Positions 15,504-24,250 of a DNA stretch of 64,000 nucleotides are shown here, piece after piece; the first letter of the stretch is position 1, and each line of letters begins with the position of its first letter. The DNA comes from JBBQVS01 sp964657325. Lineage in GTDB: Bacteria > Chloroflexota > Ktedonobacteria > Ktedonobacterales > Ktedonobacteraceae. The translations under genes were made by a program, and so were the position numbers. Under the pieces are notes generated by a model. It had not been told where the DNA came from, searched no databases, and worked only from the letters and a program-made list of their open reading frames with translations. The stretch is from assembly GCA_964657325.1 (NCBI GenBank), contig CAZZVE010000001.1, forward strand, positions 1 through 64,000. The letters are read 5' to 3'.

Positions 15504-16094
15504 ATGTCTAATACACATTCGCAAACAGCTCTCTTAGTGATGGATGTACAAGAAAGCATCGTTTCTCGACTTGCACAAGCAGGTGATGTTCTTACACCCG
15601 TACACGCAGTTATTGATGCTGCTCGTGCCGCATCGATTCCCGTGATCTATGTGGTTGTAGCCTTTCGTCCAGGTTATCCCGAAATAAGCCCAAATAATAA
15701 ATCTTTCTCTGCTACCAGACAGCGCCTATCCTCCTCATCAGCATCAATGACCACAGCTGAGATTCATCCTGCTGTCGCTCCACAGCCAACGGATATTGTC
15801 GTCACGAAACGTCGCGTCAGTGCGTTTAGTGGAAGTGATTTAGAAGTGATATTAAGAGCACAAGGTATTTCTCATTTGGTACTTAGTGGTATTGCAACCA
15901 GTGGAGTTGTCTTATCAACACTACGGGAAGCGGCTGATAAGGATTATCAGTTGACGGTCTTAGCCGATTGCTGTTTTGATGGTGATGAAGAAGTCCAGCG
16001 TGTACTACTCTCCAAAGTCTTTCCACGTCAGGCCGAGGTCGTCCAATCGTCAGAGTGGAAAGCGAGTCTAGCATCTAATGGATTTCAGGAGTAG
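15504..16094 (+). CDS. Isochorismatase-fold hydrolase lacking the catalytic Cys
   Basis: 196 residues. ALLVMDVQES carries the catalytic Asp and DIVVTKRRVSAFSGSDLEVIL the Lys. At the third triad position the family sequence GxxTSxC reads GIATSGVVLSTLREAAD, so Gly replaces Cys. Amidase-type members need the Cys; EntB/PhzD-type isochorismatases have Gly there, so a vinyl-ether-type hydrolysis or non-amidase activity is more likely. RBS GAAAGGA precedes ATG 15504. It begins 49 bp after the exporter, so it probably modifies or detoxifies the same compound class (inference). Confidence 0.85.
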   Translation: MSNTHSQTALLVMDVQESIVSRLAQAGDVLTPVHAVIDAARAASIPVIYVVVAFRPGYPEISPNNKSFSATRQRLSSSSASMTTAEIHPAVAPQPTDIVVTKRRVSAFSGSDLEVILRAQGISHLVLSGIATSGVVLSTLREAADKDYQLTVLADCCFDGDEEVQRVLLSKVFPRQAEVVQSSEWKASLASNGFQE

Positions 16095-16096
16095 TT

Positions 16097-16786
16097 TTAT
16101 TCAGTAGATTCTGTGTCTAAATAGGGTAGCATCCAGTCAATCAGATTCATAGCCGTATATACTCGCATGTGCGTTTCTCCACAAAACAAGCTATGAAGCA
16201 TAGTCACCAAGCCGTGAGGCATGTTTGACAAATCCTTGAGGTGAAACCATACAGAGCTATTGGGCGGCATCGGCTTCTCATTCGCCGCCCACAACCCCAG
16301 CAGAATTTCCCATGAGGTCGTGGTTGCGACAAATGCGGCCTTGAGTATATCATCTGCTGCTAATGCTACATTCATTTTGAGCCTTGCACTTTTTAGCCAA
16401 TAAGCAATACTCGCTTGCTCTTGCTGCGTATATTGGTACGTTTCAAAACGTTGTATCGCTTGCTCTTTCAATTGTGTGAGAAGACCTTCGGGGTCAAAGA
16501 GGATACGCCCATCGAGATAGTTATAGATTTTCATTGGATTCGTTGCAAGCTTAGATTGAGCTTGAGCCATGTCTGCATAACCACGCTCAATCGAAATTCC
16601 TTGGCGAACCTCCAGTTTGGTCTCCCGACTAATCCCAGGTGCAATAATAAAACGGAGATCAAGGTCCGCTCCTGGTAGTGCATCTCCTCTAGCAACAGAA
16701 CCAATGAGAAGAATACCAAGAACGTGCTCTTGGTGCATCTCCTCATCAGCAATCTGCTGAAGCAGCGTTTCATAGATAGGTTGCAC
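16097..16786 (-). CDS. Nucleotidyltransferase-domain protein
   Basis: 229 residues. ILLIGSVARGDALPGADLDLRFI (about 25-47) is the GS-x(n)-D-x-D signature of the Pol-beta nucleotidyltransferase superfamily, as in aminoglycoside nucleotidyltransferases and MNT toxin/antitoxin proteins. The C-terminal helical region (about 125-225) resembles the substrate-binding half of the antibiotic nucleotidyltransferases. The start is GTG with AGGA upstream. It is convergent with the isochorismatase-fold gene (2-bp gap). The substrate is unknown. Confidence 0.8.
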   Translation of the reverse strand: MQPIYETLLQQIADEEMHQEHVLGILLIGSVARGDALPGADLDLRFIIAPGISRETKLEVRQGISIERGYADMAQAQSKLATNPMKIYNYLDGRILFDPEGLLTQLKEQAIQRFETYQYTQQEQASIAYWLKSARLKMNVALAADDILKAAFVATTTSWEILLGLWAANEKPMPPNSSVWFHLKDLSNMPHGLVTMLHSLFCGETHMRVYTAMNLIDWMLPYLDTESTE

Positions 16787-16810
16787 GTCTTCCTGTTATC
16801 TCCATTTGGT

Positions 16811-17035
16811 TTAGACAGTCACATCTACAAACTCGGTTGTAGTTTCGGCTGGTACAGGAATAGGTTCACCGCTTCTGTGCATACCTTCCAGATGAAGCTC
16901 GATAGCCTCTTGTATGTTACGTTGTATTTCGTCCATTGTTTTACCTGTGGTAACACATCCAGGAAGATCAGGTACATAAGCAGAATAGCTTCCTTTGGCC
17001 TTCTCAACAACAACGAGGTATCTGTATTTTGCCAT
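16811..17035 (-). CDS. hicB: HicB-family antitoxin
   Basis: 74 residues, the short HicB form. YLVVVEKAKGSYSAYVPDLPGCVTTGKTMDEIQRNIQEAIELHLEGM is the HicB degraded-RNase-H fold. No C-terminal DNA-binding domain is present. It lies 55 bp downstream of a clearly recognisable but inactivated hicA in the usual hicA-hicB order, so it is an orphaned antitoxin. RBS is poor (AGAAAAA). Confidence 0.88.
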   Translation of the reverse strand: MAKYRYLVVVEKAKGSYSAYVPDLPGCVTTGKTMDEIQRNIQEAIELHLEGMHRSGEPIPVPAETTTEFVDVTV

Positions 17036-17090
17036 TTTTTCTTTCGCACTCTTCTATAGTAATAAAAAACCTTTTGACCACTTATTAAGA

Positions 17091-17276
17091 TTACTTTAGA
17101 CCTGCTTGTCACATAATACTAGCAAGGGTTTTAGGAGCAAGATCATCGTTTGGATGTCCTGGAATTGTAACTTTTCCTGATTTTATCGGATGTTCTTATT
17201 GTCTATGGCTTCCTTTTGTAGCAACTAACGCCCAACCATCAGCTTGTAATCGGCGAATTACATCACGAACTTTCAC
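17091..17276 (-). pseudogene. hicA: hicA toxin pseudogene (two in-frame stops)
   Basis: Read from GTG 17276, 62 codons give VKVRDVIRRLQADGWALVA, TKGSHRQ, stop (TAA), EHPIKSGKVTIPGHPNDDLAPKTLASIM, stop (TGA), QAGLK, stop. This is a whole HicA double-stranded RNA-binding-fold toxin with the catalytic GSHRQ region. It is collinear with the family along its full length with no frameshift. The first stop falls right after the catalytic His region and the second six codons before the natural end. Each could arise by one base change from Tyr and Arg codons. The toxin should be non-functional unless stops are read through. Confidence 0.88.
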
Positions 17277-17330
17277 TTGTACCTCTCACAAAATTATAAC
17301 ACGTTTGACAGAATGCTCTACTTTACCAAA

Positions 17331-19040
17331 TCAAATACGTTTCCTAATAATCGGTACCAATGGTTTCCACGTCTTATACTTCATACAGCCTTGTACAACA
17401 CCTATTTCATACGCGCAATCATTAAGGATGGCACATAGAGCATATTCAATCCAGTTCATTGACGGTTTCAGACGCCAATAGTCTACGCTTACCATAATAT
17501 ATAGCATTATGGCTATAAGAATTGCGATTGGAAAGAATAAAAGTCCAAGGACTAATAGAGGTAATGTGTAATAACGCGTGAGGTGACGACACAGGTGATA
17601 GATATAGGCAAGGTTGCCTCGTAGTGTCGCTTTGAAGACGGTTGTAAAAGGAATAGAGATGTGCTGTTGCCGTACTTTTTGATAGCGATTACATGTGCTA
17701 AATAAAGTTAGGGATAGGGCTGCTATAAGGCTTCCAAGCAATACAAGTGAGGATGAACGTTTGAGTTTGACGGACGTGCGATTGGTGGCATGACAGGGGC
17801 AAGCCCTGTCACTACTATACTGACCAACAGCGCGGCTCTGCCACGCGAGTCCGTGTGTAGTAGTGACAGGGCTTGCCCCTGTCATGCCGCACTCAACACT
17901 TTTATTATGCTTTCTACGCACTAACCAATTTCTATTAGAAAATAATAGATAGTACAGCATTCCCCACAAGCCCCCCAAAACAATACCAGCGAAGGTGGCT
18001 TGTTCGGGTGGAAGTACAAGTACCCGCCTCTCGGTGGGATGGCGTTGAAGAAGAGCCGCTTCTGCCGTTGCATAGGCGGCACGGATTTTGAGGAATGATT
18101 TCAGTGTTGTACGGTAGTCGTGATAGACGATGCCCTGCGGAATATAACGAATATGTGCACCACTCAAGAGAATACGCCGACAGAAATCTACGTCTTCACC
18201 CTGTGTAAGTGGTGCGAAGCCGCCGAGAGATTGCCAGATAGCACGACGAATAAGAAGGTTCGCAGTTGGCAAGTACGTCAATGGTCCTTCCAGGCTTACT
18301 CGCTGAGGTCGTGCTCCCATAGCGAGGGAGGAACACATGTCCTCGTAGCGGCCCAATATGCTCTGACGTTCGTAGCCACGAATTATACCACCAACCGCCG
18401 CGATACGTGTATCCTGAAAAAGGGGAACAAGTTCGGTAAGCCATGTGGGTGAGGCTACACAATCGCTGTCAATGTAAGCGATAAGTTCATGTTTTGCCAC
18501 TTCCGCACCCGTGTTACGGCTGATGGCAACACCTTGCCTCTGTATATGTCGAACGCTACGTAGCTCTATGTTGTGAGTCTCGGCCTCGTGTATCAAGGAA
18601 TGTAGTACAGCTGAGGTAGTATCGGTTGAAGCATCATCAACGACAAGAATTTCTATGAGTTGATGAGGATACGTTAGCAAGAACAGGGCACGAAGACAAC
18701 GTTCAAGCTCGTTGGCACGATTGTAACTTGGAATGACGATGGAAAGTGTTGACCACGTTATTGGCTGAACCATCGGTCCAGCCTCTAGGAGAGCTTTCCA
18801 GCGTAGCGAATCGCATGATGCTTCTACGCGTTTGAGTGGCATAGACAACAAGGTTGCAAGCTCCTCACAGTTACGCTCTTCGGTACAAAGCGAGAGGAGA
18901 CGTGCCAAAGTTGGATTCAACGGTACGACACGAAGAGGATAGTCGCAGAGCGCAACCATCCCCCCGTTTTCAGTTTGTGTCAGGCGTACATTCGCTGCGA
19001 GACGATAGCAGCCAACGCTGAGGGTTTGTGTCACGTTCAT
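17331..19040 (-). CDS. PqqD-like/GT2 glycosyltransferase (MftF-like) with in-frame element insertion
   Basis: 569 residues. Residues about 5-90 (LNPTLARLLSLCTEERNCEELATLL) look like a PqqD-type winged helix. A GT2 domain follows at about 95-330: LSIVIPSYNRANELERCLRAL, EILVVDDASTD, AYIDSDCVASPTWL (DxD) and LTQGEDVDFCRRILLSG (ED base). Three or so hydrophobic helices lie in the C-terminal part. PqqD plus GT2 is the layout of the mycofactocin glycosyltransferase MftF, but no other mycofactocin gene is in view. Residues 385-418 are encoded by a 102-bp palindromic element. The start overlaps the preceding GxGYxYP gene stop by 4 bp (ATGA), so they are translationally coupled. Confidence 0.85.
   Translation of the reverse strand: MNVTQTLSVGCYRLAANVRLTQTENGGMVALCDYPLRVVPLNPTLARLLSLCTEERNCEELATLLSMPLKRVEASCDSLRWKALLEAGPMVQPITWSTLSIVIPSYNRANELERCLRALFLLTYPHQLIEILVVDDASTDTTSAVLHSLIHEAETHNIELRSVRHIQRQGVAISRNTGAEVAKHELIAYIDSDCVASPTWLTELVPLFQDTRIAAVGGIIRGYERQSILGRYEDMCSSLAMGARPQRVSLEGPLTYLPTANLLIRRAIWQSLGGFAPLTQGEDVDFCRRILLSGAHIRYIPQGIVYHDYRTTLKSFLKIRAAYATAEAALLQRHPTERRVLVLPPEQATFAGIVLGGLWGMLYYLLFSNRNWLVRRKHNKSVECGMTGASPVTTTHGLAWQSRAVGQYSSDRACPCHATNRTSVKLKRSSSLVLLGSLIAALSLTLFSTCNRYQKVRQQHISIPFTTVFKATLRGNLAYIYHLCRHLTRYYTLPLLVLGLLFFPIAILIAIMLYIMVSVDYWRLKPSMNWIEYALCAILNDCAYEIGVVQGCMKYKTWKPLVPIIRKRI
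17787..17888. mobile_element. 102-bp palindromic MITE-like element inside the GT2 gene (family B)
   Basis: Perfect 31-bp terminal inverted repeats (17787-17817 and 17858-17888). They start GGCATGACAGGGGCAAGCC and flank a 40-bp centre. The length is 34 codons, so the host frame is kept. A related solo arm occurs at 60403-60426. No transposase is present, so it would be non-autonomous. Confidence 0.85.
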
Positions 19041-20650
19041 ACAGACGCCTTGGCGAGCATGGCTAAGAGCGTCTTGGGTAGGACAATTTCATAGCCACTA
19101 CCGAGTTGCTGTACAATAGCTTTGAGGTCCGACGGGCCAATCTTCCACGCGAGCATATAGACGTTCAGAAATAGAGGACGCTCTGAACGGTTAGCAGCTG
19201 CGTTTTTAATCATTCTCACAGTCCCATTTACACTACCAGCTAAACCAAGATTTTGATAAAACCCTACACCATCAATCAGCTTCGACTCAACTTTTTTTAA
19301 ACCTGCTCCACTAAGCATTCCATGCAGACCAAATGGTTGAAGTGCTTGTGCGAAGCGGTGTTCTCGCTCTTCGTCGAAGAAAATCATGCCCGTTTGCCGG
19401 ATATGCGAAATAAAGGGAAGCCCTGAACTTTCTAAGTAGTCAGTATCCAGAACTTCAAGCGTGGTGATATTCATAGCTTGCATCTGTTTTCCAGTAATTT
19501 GTAGAAATGTATCGAGATATTCGGCAGGCCAATGCGATGGAAAGATATAGCCTGCTCCACTTGGACCCGCGATAAATTCATCGTTGGTGGTCGCAGACTT
19601 CAAATAGTATTCGGCAAGTCGAGGCGCGGCATGCAAAAGTGAAGGTGAAATAGTCCAGCCGATAGGAAGCGTACCACGTACCGGATCCCGCCAGATATTC
19701 TTCATCCGATGTTGACAATATTGCAAGTTATCGCCATCACTTATAGTAAACGAGACATAGACAGTGTTCGCTGCTGGTGTAAGTTCATCTTCTTGGAATG
19801 ACGTTGACGGAGTTATTGCTGTTACAGGTTGGGTAGCAGTCCACACTTCAAGATTTGCAAAATGATCGGTAGCAAGGACAGTCATTGCAGCCTTCGAGGT
19901 CAGGTTAACACCACTACTTTCATCTGGAAACCAGCCCAAATGTGTTGCGCCCATTGGAAATGATGTCAGAATTTGACGCATTAACCCACGTTCCGAAAAC
20001 AATCCGTCGCTCATAAGACTTACTGGGCTTGGCAAATAGTTGCGCGAATCAAGATTATAAATAAAGGCGCGTGTTGCGACGAGAAAGGAGCGTAGGTTCA
20101 TATTTCCTGGGCCAATACCCGCGACAAGACGTGACGAAGAGCCATTACGCAGATTTTGCAATGCCCAGTGATATGCCTGCAAACGACTTTTCCAACCATG
20201 TATACGCAGGTCAGTAAAAGTTGAGAAAGCATACTTGCTTTGCAGTACCGATGCTTGCGTTGGTGAAACAGCGATGCCATCCTGCTGAGCCGCAATCATA
20301 GTAGCAATGTTTATAGTATCTTTAAGACCAGGATCGTAGATAACCATACCTTTTACGTCAGTATGATACATATCGAGAAGCGCATCGAGGGCATTATCAC
20401 CAGTAGCAGAAATAACATTTTGTGGAATATCGCCAAACACTTCTTTTAGCCAGAAAGCCTCGTCGTCGCCCATGATAAGATATATCTTTGGCTGTGGACG
20501 ATTGACCAAACCTACCAGTGTAGTGAGCGTGATAGTTGTTTCGTCTGATGCACCGGTTACGGTGCAAATATCAAAATGCGTAACAGATTGAAACCCAGGA
20601 ATAAATCGCTCGGTGGACCAATCGAGTCCCGCAACTTCCAAAGTACTCAT
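19037..20650 (-). CDS. GxGYxYP-domain protein (putative glycoside hydrolase family)
   Basis: 537 residues. The naming motif appears as FIAGPSGAGYIFPSHWPAEYLD (about 350-370). VYVSFTISDGDNLQYCQHRMKNIW (about 305-330) is the other conserved acidic/aromatic block. The N-terminal third (about 30-200) looks like a Rossmann-type domain (QPKIYLIMGDDEAFWLKEVFG). No signal peptide is evident. The family is predicted to act on glycans but is uncharacterised. Coupling to the downstream GT2 gene by a 4-bp overlap suggests a shared glycoconjugate pathway. RBS GAGG is seven bases before the ATG. Confidence 0.78.
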   Translation of the reverse strand: MSTLEVAGLDWSTERFIPGFQSVTHFDICTVTGASDETTITLTTLVGLVNRPQPKIYLIMGDDEAFWLKEVFGDIPQNVISATGDNALDALLDMYHTDVKGMVIYDPGLKDTINIATMIAAQQDGIAVSPTQASVLQSKYAFSTFTDLRIHGWKSRLQAYHWALQNLRNGSSSRLVAGIGPGNMNLRSFLVATRAFIYNLDSRNYLPSPVSLMSDGLFSERGLMRQILTSFPMGATHLGWFPDESSGVNLTSKAAMTVLATDHFANLEVWTATQPVTAITPSTSFQEDELTPAANTVYVSFTISDGDNLQYCQHRMKNIWRDPVRGTLPIGWTISPSLLHAAPRLAEYYLKSATTNDEFIAGPSGAGYIFPSHWPAEYLDTFLQITGKQMQAMNITTLEVLDTDYLESSGLPFISHIRQTGMIFFDEEREHRFAQALQPFGLHGMLSGAGLKKVESKLIDGVGFYQNLGLAGSVNGTVRMIKNAAANRSERPLFLNVYMLAWKIGPSDLKAIVQQLGSGYEIVLPKTLLAMLAKASV

Positions 20651-20805
20651 ATTCTATCCTCTCTCCAATTACAATGCTATCATGTACTTATATGTTTGCT
20701 TTATCTACAAACATGAAAAGCACAAACGCATTGTAACACTACTTAACGTCCTTTGTTTAGACATATTCTATACACCTTTTTAGTTGTCAAACCTCAAAAT
20801 TTTTC

Positions 20806-20834
20806 TTGACCTTATACACTAACTGAGATATGCT
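20806..20834 (+). promoter_or_regulatory. Predicted promoter of the acyl-CoA ligase gene
   Basis: -35 TTGACC and -10 TATGCT with a 17-bp spacer, about 125 bp upstream of ATG 20959. The 308-bp divergent gap 20651-20958 shows nothing else. Confidence 0.6.
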
Positions 20835-20958
20835 ACAATTCACAAGCTTATGATGTAAGTTTGGTATACGGAGTCAAATGTGATGACGTGTACTAAAAGC
20901 AATAGGTCTTCTGAGTTGCTCATTCAGAGAAGAAGTGAGCCAGAAAGGACGCCCAGGC

Positions 20959-22554
20959 ATGTCCGAGAAAATATTTGCCCCTGAATTGTTCCGTCCACAC
21001 ATCAACTTCCCCGATGTTCCTTACGATTCCCATGTGCGATCAGCGGCAGAGCGTTTTCCTGAACGTATCGCTATGGTGTATCAGAATATGACCTTCAATT
21101 ACCGTGAAATTATTGCCATGATTAACAGCATAGCAAATGGCTTATACAACCTGGGTTTGCGCAAAGGTGATCGCCTCTGTTTATTCATGGCAAATAGACC
21201 AGAGTACACTATAACGTTTATCGCCGCTGCCTCAATTGGTGTTGTCGTTAGTCCTATGAATCCAGGCTACAAAGAGCGTGAAGTAGCGTACCAGATTGAG
21301 AATTCCGAGGCCAAAGCGATTCTGATACAAAGTGATCTTGTACCTGTACTTCAACTAGCATTGAGCCACAAAGCATTTCCAAATCTTCAACATATACTGG
21401 TGACAGGTAACAAGGCACCTGAGAGTATGTCAAACGCAGTTACTTTTGGCTCTCTTCTACATGAGTCTTCTTCAGACTTGCCACCACACGTCGATATTCA
21501 GGGTGATGATCTGGTTGCCCTCCCGTATTCGTCGGGTACAACAGGTCTGCCAAAAGGAACGTTGTTGACACATCGTAACCTTGGCGTAAATAATCTGCAA
21601 TTTACCACAACACTACGCATCAATGAAACAGATGTGGCTCTGAATTTTCTACCGTTCTATCACATCTATGGCGTTATGTTGACAGGTGGCTTCTTGTCCT
21701 GTGGTGGAACACAGGTGATTATGGAACGCTTTGACCTGCCACAGTCACTTGAACTCTGTGAACGCTACGGTGTCACATTCTACTTTGCGGTACCTCCAAT
21801 TGTGTTGGCGCTTGCCAATGCACCAATTGACACCAGCAAGTTGAAGTCGGTCAGATACATCTTTTCTGGTGCTGCTCCACTGCCATCTGGACCCGCGAAA
21901 AAGCTTGCCGAGAAGTCAGGTATCACCGTTGTGCAAGGCTATGGATTGACGGAGGCATCGCCACTTACTCATGCCCAGCCATTTCCCGTTATGCGCTTAG
22001 AAAGTATTGGAATGCCTATTCATAATACTGAGCAAAAGATTATGGATATCGAAACGGGAACACGCGAATTGCCAATAGGCGAGGATGGCGAAATTGTGTT
22101 GCGCGGACCACAAGTCATGCAGGGTTATTGGAAGGCTCCAGAAGAGACGGCACGCGCCTTACGTGATGGTTGGCTCTACACAGGCGACATTGGACATGTG
22201 GATGCAGAAGGTTTCACCTATACGGTTGATCGCAAGAAAGAGATGATTAAGTACAAAGGCTTTGGTGTCGCCCCTGCGGAAATCGAGGCCCTTCTACTAG
22301 AGCATCCCGCGGTGTTGGATTCAGCCGTGATTGGAGTGCCTGATGACGAAGCAGGCGAGCTTATCAAGGGGCTTGTCGTGATACGTGAGGGACACTCTGT
22401 CACACCCGAAGATATCGTAGCCTTCGCAAATGGAAAGTTGGCAGGTTATAAAAGAGTGCATCATGTTGAGTTCATCAACACGATTCCTAAAACAGCCTCC
22501 GGTAAAATTCTGCGCCGCGAACTGAAAGAGCGTGAAAAAACATTACAGCAGTAA
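20959..22554 (+). CDS. Long-chain fatty-acid/4-coumarate-type acyl-CoA ligase (AMP-forming)
   Basis: 531 residues, normal for the ANL superfamily. P-loop motif PYSSGTTGLPKGTLLTHRN (about 190-208), A5 motif VQGYGLTEASPLTHAQP, A7 DGWLYTGDIGHVDAEGF, A8 VDRKKEMIKYKGFGVAPAEIE, and the catalytic Lys in PKTASGKILRREL near the C-terminus are all intact. It activates a carboxylic acid (fatty or aryl) to the acyl-AMP and then the CoA thioester. ATG 20959 has AAAGGA upstream; a GTG at 20935 is in frame. It has its own promoter and a strong terminator, so it is probably monocistronic. Confidence 0.92.
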   Translation: MSEKIFAPELFRPHINFPDVPYDSHVRSAAERFPERIAMVYQNMTFNYREIIAMINSIANGLYNLGLRKGDRLCLFMANRPEYTITFIAAASIGVVVSPMNPGYKEREVAYQIENSEAKAILIQSDLVPVLQLALSHKAFPNLQHILVTGNKAPESMSNAVTFGSLLHESSSDLPPHVDIQGDDLVALPYSSGTTGLPKGTLLTHRNLGVNNLQFTTTLRINETDVALNFLPFYHIYGVMLTGGFLSCGGTQVIMERFDLPQSLELCERYGVTFYFAVPPIVLALANAPIDTSKLKSVRYIFSGAAPLPSGPAKKLAEKSGITVVQGYGLTEASPLTHAQPFPVMRLESIGMPIHNTEQKIMDIETGTRELPIGEDGEIVLRGPQVMQGYWKAPEETARALRDGWLYTGDIGHVDAEGFTYTVDRKKEMIKYKGFGVAPAEIEALLLEHPAVLDSAVIGVPDDEAGELIKGLVVIREGHSVTPEDIVAFANGKLAGYKRVHHVEFINTIPKTASGKILRRELKEREKTLQQ

Positions 22555-22610
22555 AGCAAAGGGCACGTGTATTCGCTGATGGCGAATACACGTGCCCTTT
22601 GCTTTACTGC
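22548..22610. terminator. 29-bp-arm bidirectional terminator
   Basis: Perfect 29-bp inverted repeat (22548-22576 / 22582-22610), loop TGATG. It overlaps the ligase stop codon and lies between convergent genes. Confidence 0.85.
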
Positions 22611-22618
22611 TAAAAATG

Positions 22619-23626
22619 CTATAGGCCGACGAGGAAAAGTCCACGTGCCATTGCCTCACCTGCAAGAGTACAGACAACGACAAGGTACAACATACCCGTT
22701 GCGGATTGGAATGAGCGATCACGTATGAGCTTCCATGCGAGACCACCCAGGACAAGTGGAATGATGAAACTAACAAGGATACGTATCCAACTAATCGCGT
22801 CGGTACTCAGCGGCGTATAAGTTGGTGCATTCGCGGGTTTGACATGTGTATCGGGAGTCGTTGTGGGAGACACAGTTCCAGATGCTGGTTGTTGCGCGGT
22901 CGTTGTTTGTGAAACAGTACTTGGGCCAGCCGTAAACGCGAAAAGAACTTGGGCGAGTACGCCGAGCAATACGAGCGTTGTGGCAAACTGTAGTGGCTTT
23001 TCTGAAAGCGCGGGAGTGACGAGATACCAGTGACCGAGCCACATAGCAGTAAGCACACCTCCAAGAGCGAGTGCAGCAGCGAAGAAGCTAGCAACGGTGA
23101 ATGCTCCGCCAACATTCGCGGAGGCAAGTGGACGAAAAATCATTGCCATCACAAAAAGCGTTGTCAGACCAGCAGCTACCGTTCCAATTCCACTAAGTAA
23201 GCGTAGGATACGTATGACAGAGAAACGGCGTACTGGCTTTACATTTTCAACAATTGGCTCTTCGCTACTTGCTGGCTCTAAATGCGCCTTTTCAGCCTCT
23301 CTTTTCGCATCCACACCGGCGGTCTTGTCGAACCAAAGCAGAACGTTGTAGGGAATCATCAGCAGAAAGAACAGCAGTAAGGGGAGTGTTTCATATCTTG
23401 TCCAAAGTTGGTCAAGCTGATGATAGCTACTCAGTTGTTCGGGCGTTGCAAAGTTCTGCTGGAAAAGATATGTAAGATAGGTTAAGCCAAGATAGATAAG
23501 GGCGTATGAAACTAGAAAGCCACGCTTCACCTCGTTGCGCCAATCGAGTAGCACAAGGACAGTGAAAGAGCCGATGGAGACTTCTGCCATCACGATAAAT
23601 AATACAAGTGGTAGTGTTAATAACAT
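22619..23626 (-). CDS. Uncharacterised multi-pass membrane protein
   Basis: 335 residues with about eight hydrophobic segments: residues about 5-27, 36-55, 82-98, 140-165, 175-200, 212-232, 280-300 and 315-333. A hydrophilic loop lies at about 100-135, and a Thr/Pro/Gln-rich external-type linker at about 238-270. No family motif was recognised; the layout loosely recalls membrane anchors of respiratory complexes (DmsC/NrfD-like), but this is only an impression. AAAGGA is 12 bases upstream of the ATG. Convergent with the acyl-CoA ligase. Confidence 0.75.
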   Translation of the reverse strand: MLLTLPLVLFIVMAEVSIGSFTVLVLLDWRNEVKRGFLVSYALIYLGLTYLTYLFQQNFATPEQLSSYHQLDQLWTRYETLPLLLFFLLMIPYNVLLWFDKTAGVDAKREAEKAHLEPASSEEPIVENVKPVRRFSVIRILRLLSGIGTVAAGLTTLFVMAMIFRPLASANVGGAFTVASFFAAALALGGVLTAMWLGHWYLVTPALSEKPLQFATTLVLLGVLAQVLFAFTAGPSTVSQTTTAQQPASGTVSPTTTPDTHVKPANAPTYTPLSTDAISWIRILVSFIIPLVLGGLAWKLIRDRSFQSATGMLYLVVVCTLAGEAMARGLFLVGL

Positions 23627-23756
23627 TTTATGGTCGCATCCTTTGATTGTGTCTATTGTGATAGTGCATTGAGATATCTTCCTCCTATCGCATATCAGAT
23701 TATAGCGTTATCTAACGAGTCCTACAACCCTCTTCAACCGTATGGTTCTCCTATAT

Positions 23757-23806
23757 AAAACGAGCCACTGCCTTCACTATTTTAAGTGAAAGCAGTGGCT
23801 CGTTTT
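23757..23806. terminator. 22-bp-arm hairpin
   Basis: Inverted repeat 23757-23778 / 23785-23806 with one mismatch. The outer ends are AAAACGAGCC / GGCTCGTTTT, so a T-run exists in both directions. It lies after the secreted-protein gene. Confidence 0.8.
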
Positions 23807-23833
23807 GATAAAAACTTAGATTATATAAACGTG

Positions 23834-24250
23834 CTATTTGACAGTGAACTTGTCTACAGCATTTAAGGATTGTTTACCAATCTGCTCATTTACATATGCA
23901 GTTGCGGCTCCTTTACACTTCGTCTGCGGTGTCCATATCCATATATGATTGCCGTGCGTATCAGCATATTGAGTACCTTTTAGACTCCTACTGACCGCAT
24001 AATAGCCCGTACAATATCGTATACGAATTGTTAAAGCAGCCTTCGCCTGTGTATGCACACACACGCTACCTTGTTTGTTGTCCACAGCATTAGCACAAGT
24101 AAACTGAATGGATAATTTGGGAGCAGCAGCATGTACATAACTTGTCTGTGTTAACACGAAGGTACTACTTATAATAGCAACTACCATGATAACTACAACA
24201 AGTGCCACTAAGTAGTACTTGTAACAGTCTTTAAGAAATGGGCGCGTCAT
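23834..24250 (-). CDS. Secreted small protein of unknown function
   Basis: 138 residues. The N-terminus has basic residues, a strong hydrophobic stretch (LVALVVVIMVVAIISSTFVL) and a signal-peptidase-like site VHAAAPK near residue 45. The mature part has four Cys (FTCAN, SVCVH, RYCTG, TKCKG), likely two disulfides, and is rich in Thr, Lys and aromatic residues; a beta-rich secreted domain is likely. No family recognised. AGGGA is seven bases upstream of the ATG. It is flanked by a hairpin terminator. Confidence 0.7.
   Translation of the reverse strand: MTRPFLKDCYKYYLVALVVVIMVVAIISSTFVLTQTSYVHAAAPKLSIQFTCANAVDNKQGSVCVHTQAKAALTIRIRYCTGYYAVSRSLKGTQYADTHGNHIWIWTPQTKCKGAATAYVNEQIGKQSLNAVDKFTVK

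Noticed and set aside
16097..17035. MNT/HEPN-type toxin-antitoxin pair formed by the nucleotidyltransferase gene
   Set aside because: No HEPN-domain gene is adjacent. The neighbouring small gene is HicB, whose own partner hicA lies directly upstream.
17787..17888. CRISPR or attachment-site interpretation of the repeated arms
   Set aside because: There are only two arms in inverted orientation with no spacers or integrase. A MITE-like palindrome explains the structure.
20098..20295. Small minus-strand frame within the GxGYxYP gene
   Set aside because: Alternate-frame shadow with no conserved features.
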